A DNA stretch of 64,000 nucleotides from Phallus indusiatus (taxonomy: Eukaryota; Basidiomycota; Agaricomycetes; Phallales; Phallaceae): NCBI GenBank assembly GCA_027605045.1, contig JAQFWX010000075.1, positions 62,001 through 126,000 on the forward strand, written 5' to 3'. Numbering within the stretch: position 1 is the stretch's first letter; each line of letters starts with the position of its first letter. The notes below the pieces were generated by a model. It saw nothing but the letters and a program-made list of their open reading frames with translations, made no database searches and was not told where the DNA came from. Both the position numbers and the translations under genes were made by a program. Below, one piece after another: positions 56,966 to 64,000 of the stretch.

Positions 56966-57454
56966 TCAAGGTGAGAGTCCAGGTTTGAACGGACGATTTT
57001 GTCGTTCGACTGTTTGGAATCCTCGTTTTTATGAACTCATGAACGCAATAACAAACCAATACTGATAGTGAGGGATCGTTAAACGGCCTTCAAATAATCA
57101 TTGCGTTCAAACCGAGCAAGTAGGCTTTAGGTTATTGTACCGGGAGGAGGAACACTTGCCTGTATATTTTGAGCACTACATCATATCTGACATTCAGCAT
57201 TTCCGTGCAGTTGTATCGTATTTATTATGCACTGAATAAAGTTTCGTCCTTGATTTGATACGCCATGCAGAGGAGTCGAAATTTGTGTCCGTTATTGCAA
57301 GGACCACCACGCGTGCCTGCGTTGTCTCCCGTCCATCATTCCGTCTCTCAGGACAAGAACACTGACATGAACTGAGTGAGAGTATAATACATTGGCAGAA
57401 TACTCAAGGAATACTTGCCTCGGAAACCGCCGTACGATCAGTGTTCTATATTTA
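56966..57454. other. Intergenic, 3' flank of the UBX gene
   Basis: No gene is recognised. Confidence 0.4.
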
Positions 57455-57487
57455 TGGTGCACGGATTGGCTCAGCTGATTCCCGATG
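57455..57487 (+). repeat. Left inverted repeat of the 2.2-kb element
   Basis: The perfect inner part is 57461-57487; it pairs with 59629-59655. Confidence 0.75.
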
Positions 57488-59628
57488 GTCCGGCTCAGGG
57501 TGAGTTGTCCGTCGGCATATTATCCCTGACGGATTTTTTTGAGATACTGACATTGTATCTTGGTAATTGCCTTTACAATTCCAGTAGTTCGAACAATGCC
57601 TGTATCATCATTTATGTACATATAAAAATCAAGCTTTTATTTAAAAAACGACTAACACTGCTTTGAATTGCATCATGGGACCTGAAATACCGAGAATACA
57701 CGTTGAAGGTCATTGTGAAGTAGTCCGAATTTAGCAAACGATGTATGTGTAGTTAAAATAATCGAGCTTGAATTATAGGAAGTTCGACGTGTGAGAGCAT
57801 AAGCTAAAATGAATGAAATCTTAATATGCAGAGTCTTGTCGTTCGAGCTCGGATAGTCGAGAATGCTGAAGTTTGTTGATTTAATAATTATTTGTCGTTC
57901 GCAGTGAACGACATTAAGCGAATAAATATAAAGTTTGATTAGAGACTTGAGACAAGGCAGAGTTTGGGAACAGCAAGAAATGATATCTAAATATTACCGT
58001 GATAAGAAATATGGACTTAGAAATTTGTGACGTGTGAGAGAAACAAAAAGCGAGAAAGAAAATAAAAGTGCAGCAGGTTTAAGAAGAGTTACAAAAGAAA
58101 AGTTGAAACACTTGACCAATAAGGCTGCCTCGGGTCACTAGAACTGACACCACTAAGTTCTGTGCAATATGAATTTGAGTGAATAGCCGTTTCAAGTTGT
58201 TCACCAGACATTCACTATCCTCTTGCATCCTCATTTTCATTCTAGCCTTGATATCTCTTTGTAATTCTGCATTCTACCTCTCCTCATTTTTTCTGCTTTT
58301 TGTCTCCAATTCTAAATGCTCCATTTATCAACAGTAAGTGTAATGTAAGTACAAGCTACAGTCAGTAACTTGATGTTATAATCAGATAAAGTATTATACC
58401 TAATATTTAGTCAAAATACTTGTCCAAGAGTGCAGCTACTCCTGTACCAATTTTTCGGATATTCTCTTTAGTCCCATTCAATTTTGTTAATGCTTTTCTT
58501 TACAGATTGAAGTTCATTTACTATGTGTACTTTATTTTTCAATTTGATGAGCAGCGAGATATGGTGCAGACTGTAAAAGAAAAGTACTAAAATAAATGAT
58601 AATTAGTTTAGCCTCAAGCCACTGAAATTGACAGAAACTAGGTTGAGCATAGGATGAGACTGGATGAGACTGGGTCCCACTAGACACATACCCTCACCTC
58701 CACTGTTTCCTCACTGTTGTTTACTCCATTTCACTTAGTTTTACTCTTTGTTTCACAGTATGTTTTCAATATAAAAGCACCATTTTCTACAGGCTTCACT
58801 ATGTACAAAAGAGAAGTCTTCAGAAGTATCTTCATCTCTCCCTCTCGCATTTGTAGCTAGATCATGATGTTCTGCTTCAAAATAGGTGTCTTAAGAACAA
58901 CATTCTATTCTTTTCATAAGTAGAACACATTTCTACTCTATTTTTCAACAAATATTATTTTTTCCTCCACACTTGATGGCTCGTTCCCTTCCTTCTGGAT
59001 ATCAGTAAGCAATGGTAACAGCCGATGACATAGTGACGTGTCGCGATGCTTTCGCGAAATTTTCTGCAGTTCACCACAAGTCCACCACCAACCGATGCAC
59101 CTCAGCTGCAGCCAACACCCCCCCGCCGAAGGCGGCGCATGAAGCACAATGCTAAGAGAATAATTAGCAAAATATTAGTATAGCTTTAGTAAAGACCAAG
59201 TAAAATATTATAAATTCCAGTAGCTAGTTTTCTCCTAATTTCATATTATATTTAGTATAAAAACTGTATATTTTCGAACTATCTAATAACAAGTTCTATC
59301 TATTTTACACTGCGCGTTGCAACAGGAAATAAGATCTGTATAGTAGGAATATGTAATTAAGCTCTGTGTGAATAAAAAAAATTTATATCTCAATTTTTTT
59401 ACAGGAAAGTCACCAGCCAGACTGGAACTACGTCTTCCCAAACAGCAGTACGTGTAAGTAAGCTACATCCAACTGGACCATTCGACTGACACAAAGGCTA
59501 TCCTTCCAGACCATATCACCGTTTCGACAAAAATTTGACATTTTCAGATATTCCTTGAAATATCTGCCGAAACTATCCTCACGGCGCGTCTGCCGATTTT
59601 CGCGTATGCATAGCCGGGCTACGCGAGT

Positions 59629-59661
59629 CATCGGGAATCAGCTGAGCCAATCCGTACACCA
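59629..59661 (-). repeat. Right inverted repeat of the 2.2-kb element
   Basis: Reverse complement of 57455-57487 with a single mismatch. Confidence 0.75.
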
Positions 59662-59704
59662 TATATATTCAACACAAGGCTGCCACATACTTATATCGTG
59701 CAGA

Positions 59705-60582
59705 ATGGCATCGGACACGCTTCCGAACAAAGGTAAATAAGAACTTTCCTTCAACTCACTTCGTATCAATTTGATTATCATTCAATCTGACGCTTCTCTT
59801 CTTTCAGGACTTTCCAAACTTACAACCAACTATCCAGACATTGGCCATTTAGCAAAATGGACTGTTTCCTCACACAAGTTTGGCTTTGGAATCGAATGCT
59901 TGAGGGATGATGATCCAGACACATTCTGGCAGTCAGTTTCGTTATGTCTTCTTCGCCTAAAGTGTTGTCTCAAGTCGAAGGACGTTTGTTTTCAAATCAA
60001 TACAGTTCGGATGGCCCACAGCCTCATTTTATAACTGTCCAGTTTAGCAAGAAAGTCGCCATACAGGTAAAGTATGTTTCCTCTCCTAGCAGTTCAGATT
60101 GCGATATTTTCTTTCCTAGAAAATTGCGTTGCATCTCAGCTATCCATGCGATGACTCGTATACTCCAGCGACGCTATGTATCCGTGCTGGAACTGGGTTG
60201 AGCGATTTACAAGACGTTCGTCTCGTCACATTTCAACAGCCCGATGGCTGGTTGTTGTTCGATGTCTATATGGAGCCCTCAGAAGATGGAGGAGTGTAAA
60301 TCAATAGGCTCAACTTACTAGAAGGAAAATATTGACATAAGCTTGTCTTATTGCTAGGAAACCTCTTCATGCATACGTGCTTCAGGTCGTCGTTGTAGCG
60401 AATCATATGAATGGAAAGGATACACACATACGCGGTATGAAAGTTTTTGGGCCATTGGAGTAAGTACAGTTATACCTTGAATGGCGATTGCTGACCTCTT
60501 TCTCAGGACACCATCCGTCGACGGCGACGATCCGTTTCCCTTCAAATCACGAGCATTCAAAATGTACGAATGTATAAGGTAA
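59705..60582 (+). CDS. APC10: Anaphase-promoting complex subunit 10 (Doc1)
   Basis: Substrate-recognition subunit of the APC/C ubiquitin ligase in the nucleus. ATG 59705 (MASDTLPNKG) leads through short introns to LAKWTVSSHKFGFGIECLRD, DDPDTFWQSDGPQPHFITVQF, the DOC/beta-jellyroll core with IALHLSYPCDDSYTPATLCI and HAYVLQVVVVANHMNGKDTH, then IRGMKVFGPLE. The C-terminus is FKMYECIR followed by TAA. The terminal Ile-Arg is the IR tail that binds TPR subunits such as Cdc27/APC3. Length (roughly 190-200 residues) is normal for the family. Confidence 0.92.
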
Positions 60583-60727
60583 TGAAATTCAAGCCATGAA
60601 ATGAAATCGGGTGCATTTATTTATATACTATATATGTATGCCATCGTGGTATAATCATCAATCAATCATAATCATACCAAGTAGAATGCTCAGATAAGAA
60701 ACATGAATATCTAATTTTTTTCCCTTT

Positions 60728-63206
60728 CTACAAAGTATATAAAAACCCAGGATAGTCTTCGATGGGTTTACCACCTTTTTTGACTTGGTTGTTACGATAG
60801 ATGAACCAGATCGAATTCAATACAACTAGAAGTATAAGAAGGCCTTGGAATGCAATTGTAATGGTGATACCCAAGCGATATCTAGGAGAATCTTGTTGGC
60901 GATATGCTGAAGAAGCAAATTCAATGAAGCACAATGCTAATGGGATGGGATCTACGAACCAAGGGATGCCACAATACCACCTTATGACGACGGTGTTCAA
61001 TCAATCAATCAATCTAAGAAAAATGGAAGATTCTCACCGACTCCTCCGAATGCGACTTGCATTGCGCTAGCGAAGGCTCGTTTACTTTGTCTCCGGATAT
61101 TATTCGATTGCTACCAGCCACCATTCATATCAGTAATTCCCATTTAAGTGAACGATGAGCCGGCCTTACATATGCAAGCAGTGAAGGGATGTTGCCCTGA
61201 GCACCAGCCAGACCAATAAAGCAGCCAGCAAAACGGACCTGGAGTTAGAGAAATTAAAATTAAAGCAATTTAAAGCATAGTTCAAGTCCTACAGCATTCT
61301 TTGGATGGAAAGCTGTCATTGAAAGTCCTGTTATGGCCATGCAAGCTTGCAAGATGATCTGTATAAATAAATAAACTATCTTGAAAACAATCGGAGCACG
61401 ACTATACACACAAAAGGACCACGCATGCCAGTTCGATCAGATAGCCTACTCATGATCAGAGCAATCAAGCATGCGCATAAACCAGTTGGCGCAATCTACG
61501 AAAAGAAAATGAGAATGCAGCATCAAGGGGTTAACCGATACGCATATACCAGAAGCTGAGCGTTCTTGATTGAGAAACCCATACCAACCAAAATAATGGG
61601 TGTGAAATAACCATACGCATATGTAGCACTGATGGATAAGATAAGCACAAACCATGGGTGGAAACTGCAGTGAGGACGTACAGAGTTGTACACAGATATC
61701 CCAAAGAAAAACCTGCCGAAGTGATGAGACTAATATCAATGGGAAAAAAGGGGGGGAGAAATGAGAAATACTGTATAATTTTAAATCGCAGGCATAACGC
61801 AAGCATTTTTCGACGGTCAGAGCATCGTGTTCAGTGTCTGCACGATCAAGCTCAACACGTTCCTTCACGAGCTGGGTCTCTTCGTACGTCAAAAAGTTGT
61901 TCTTATCGGGAAAATCTACGATAGCTGTTTACTAATTAGGACCTATATAAACACATGACTAAGAAAGAACCATTGCACGCACCGAAGAAGCCCAGTATAC
62001 TCAAAGAACATGTGATGATGCCTTCGATGATCTATGATCTATGAGTGATTATATACTTCGTTCTTAAAGGGGACTCGGCGCACGAGGATCCATCGCCAGC
62101 CACTGAGATGATCGGCTTTTATTTGACTTAAGCCATAAGCCAGACTGCTGGAGAATGCACCGACAACGACGGAACTGAAAATGAAAGGAATGTTCAGACA
62201 AAGAGAGAATCAGAAAGAAAGGAGCATTCTGTGAATGCGTACACGAGATAAAAAGCAGCTAAACGGGTTTGAACTTCAATCCGGGTATACCAGCAGGATA
62301 TTAACCACACGCAAGCGGGGAAGAATCCTGCCTGTAAAAATGCGGTTAAGAAACAACACGTTGACTAAAGCGAGAGACCTATTTACCTCAAGAATTCCCA
62401 ATAAACCACGCAAGGCAGCCATTTGGTTCCATGTCTTGACAAAGCCCATCGAGATCATGATTGCGCCCCAAAGTCTAGAGAGAAAATTTGAGGGGTGCAT
62501 ATATACAGCACAAAACGGTTATGAAAAAGCTGACAAGCCTATAGTTCCAAGAAATTTGGAAGCGCCGACCCGACGGAAGACGATATTCGAAGGTATTTCT
62601 AGAGAGTCACAAATAGGAGTAGTTAATATAGTTTTACTCTCGCAGAGTTTAAAAAGAAAATTAATTGAATACACGCCTAGAATGATATATGGTATAAAGA
62701 AGACCAAAGTGGCCAATGAATAGTGGTTTCCGACACCGAGTCGCTGGGAAACGGCGTTGAAGTAGACGGACAGACCATGGAAACATGTGTTTAACGTACA
62801 ATCTCGACACTTGCACCGGATATCAAGGCATTTGATAGGTTGTTTCTGTCGATCAAACTGCGAGACACAAGGAAGGCTGAATCAGAAAAGAACAAGCTAG
62901 ACAAAAAAAAAAACGGATTAACCTGAAAGCATAGATGCTCCCCAGAATTGGGAGTAAGCGTAGATCGACTTTTCGACTATGTATGCAGGCAGAGAAAGAA
63001 AGAGAGAGGTCAGGGGAATAGCTGTGCAATTAAAAGGACTGAATGAATTCATACATTGTCCGGTTCACAAAGGCAAAGTCATCGAGAGGGGTGCTGTGCT
63101 TGTTGATGTCGGAGAGACTGGCAGAGTCGGGGGACGGGGCTTTCTTGACCTCGTAGTCATTGGGGCGAGGGTCCGAGTCCGAGTCTGACTTGTGAGCCTG
63201 ATACAT
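60728..63206 (-). CDS. MFS transporter, allantoate permease (Dal5/ACS) type
   Basis: Plasma-membrane symporter of the anion:cation symporter family; the substrate may be a vitamin, amide or organic anion and cannot be told here. ATG 63206 (MYQAHKSDSDSDPRPNDY) gives a charged cytosolic N-terminus. Membrane segments include LATLVFFIPYIILGVYSINF, IGL near KFLG, LWGAIMISMGFVKTW, then LRGLLGILEAGFFPACVWLI with the family signature. The central loop holds DFPDKNNFLTYEETQLVKER, also a family motif. The last segment is ITIAFQGLLILLVVLNSIWF, and the protein ends DYPGFLYTL at TAG 60728. Many small introns split the gene; exon limits were not all resolved. Confidence 0.82.
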
Positions 63207-64000
63207 AGACGAAGAACAAGGAGGCAATGCGAAGGAACCCAAGGCCGGACACGGATTGCATGATGAAATAGCTCTACGGTATTTAAGCTCGGGACCAAAC
63301 CGAAATTGAAGGCCCGACAGGAAACACACCCAAAAATAAAAATAAAAATAAAAATGTAAAAGTATACTAACACGTACAGGACTTTGGGGTTAATAGTTGG
63401 GCCTGAAGCTGATTAGCTTGTCAGGTTTTTTGGTTTGAATTGCTCCTTTGCTGTCTTTGGCTTGGCTCTGATTCCGTTCTTGCTTCTACTTCTGATCTCA
63501 AGTTTCCGACTCCGGTTGCCGTTTATAGCGGATATCTTTGAAATATTAGGACTTTGGTTACTTTTTTTCTTCCGTCGGGGAATGTCCCAAACGGAGGAGA
63601 CAGCTGGGAAATATTGAGCATCGGGTTGAGCAAGCGGATCAGGGAAGCACCAGTCTGGGGAAAGGGTGATGACCGCTGACCTGTGGTGACTGGTGACTGG
63701 TGACTAACATATGCCGGTGACGGGTGAGTGGATGCAGAGAATGACAACAGATGGCAATGTCCCATTTCAACGTCATAGATCATCGTGGACTCTGTGCATC
63801 TTCCCTTTGCGGTCGGGAAGAGTCGCCGAGACACTGAAAGCCAAACCAGATTTATCCGGCAGACCATGGTACCAGATGGTACCCTACACATCGACATCGC
63901 TATGCAGGGTGCAGAGAGGCCTGTTGATTGATGATTCCTATGTACTCCTGGTTGCTAGTACTGCTAGGGTCGGCTTTCAATCGAACTGAACTCGGAGCAA
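63207..64000. other. Upstream region of the MFS gene; no further gene seen
   Basis: Contains an (AAAAAT)n run at about 63332-63355 and a triple GGTGACT tandem near 63684-63704. Frames at 63523-63897 lack any family motif. Confidence 0.5.

Larger units (their letters stand above)
57455..59661. mobile_element. 2.2-kb TA-flanked inverted-repeat element, non-autonomous
   Basis: 57455-57487 and the reverse complement of 59629-59661 match over 33 bp with one mismatch; the inner 27 bp are identical and both begin TGGTG(C/T)ACGG. Both outer ends are flanked by TA (57453-57454 and 59662-59663). TA duplication and short inverted ends fit a Tc1/mariner/pogo-type or related derivative. The interior is AT-rich with no transposase or other protein motif on either strand. 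The right end lies 43 bp before the APC10 start codon. Confidence 0.6.

Noticed and set aside
61446..61892. 148-codon minus-strand hydrophobic frame
   Set aside because: It reads through introns of the MFS gene; only the part with the TYEETQLVKERVELDR motif is a real exon.
63523..63897. 124-codon minus-strand frame near the right edge
   Set aside because: No motif, the start codon has no context, and the frame crosses a simple GGTGACT repeat.
1..64000. CRISPR arrays, bacterial operons, riboswitches or a secondary-metabolite cluster
   Set aside because: No regularly spaced direct repeats were seen, and the genes are eukaryotic, intron-rich and housekeeping in type; the single PLP enzyme and permease do not make a cluster.

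Overview
The window is nuclear DNA of a fungus, most likely a mushroom-type basidiomycete (Agaricomycetes). Genes are dense and split by many introns of about 45-65 nt. The proteins are fungal: Lys4 homoaconitase, Chm7, a Rom-type RhoGEF, Uba4 and a Ras with the basidiomycete-style switch II EEYGAMREQY. The transposons also fit this group. Genus and species cannot be read from the sequence.

Layout. 1-3.9 kb: a 3.56-kb element with inverted ends of about 230-260 bp, carrying a truncated hAT transposase and unrecognised broken ORFs. 4.6-8.8 kb: a peroxisomal SCP-x-type thiolase (ends in AKL) and eIF5, both on the minus strand. 10.19-16.63 kb: a complete 6.4-kb DNA transposon with an 8-bp target duplication and matching inverted ends. 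It encodes a P-element-like DDE transposase that appears to be joined by an intron to an N-terminal Ulp1-type cysteine protease; this is the most unusual system in the window. 16.8-28.5 kb: Chm7, a DH-PH-CNH RhoGEF, a SAM/coiled-coil/tail-anchored protein, eIF5A, Ras and a CIA30 complex I assembly factor. 28.7-36.2 kb: homoaconitase, a trimethyllysine-dioxygenase-like enzyme and DNA polymerase eta. 36.2-38.9 kb: no recognised gene, but two spliceable orphan candidates. 38.9-46.6 kb: a class V PLP enzyme running in line with an AIG2-like cyclotransferase, eIF4B, a cyclophilin with a charged tail and a Rap/Rsr1-like GTPase. 48.2-57 kb: tRNA-Thr(AGU), Uba4, an ADAL-type deaminase, MED25-like, a PITH protein and a TUG-type UBX protein. 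57.45-59.66 kb: a 2.2-kb TA-flanked inverted-repeat element without a transposase. 59.7-63.2 kb: APC10/Doc1 and an MFS permease of the Dal5/allantoate type.

The host genes are housekeeping genes, not a pathway cluster. From 25 to 57 kb they lie mostly in head-to-head pairs with only 105-700 bp between start codons, so shared bidirectional promoters are likely. Three translation factors (eIF5, eIF5A, eIF4B) occur within 36 kb. All coordinates and splice sites come from reading the sequence by eye; family names rest on motif recognition, not on searches.
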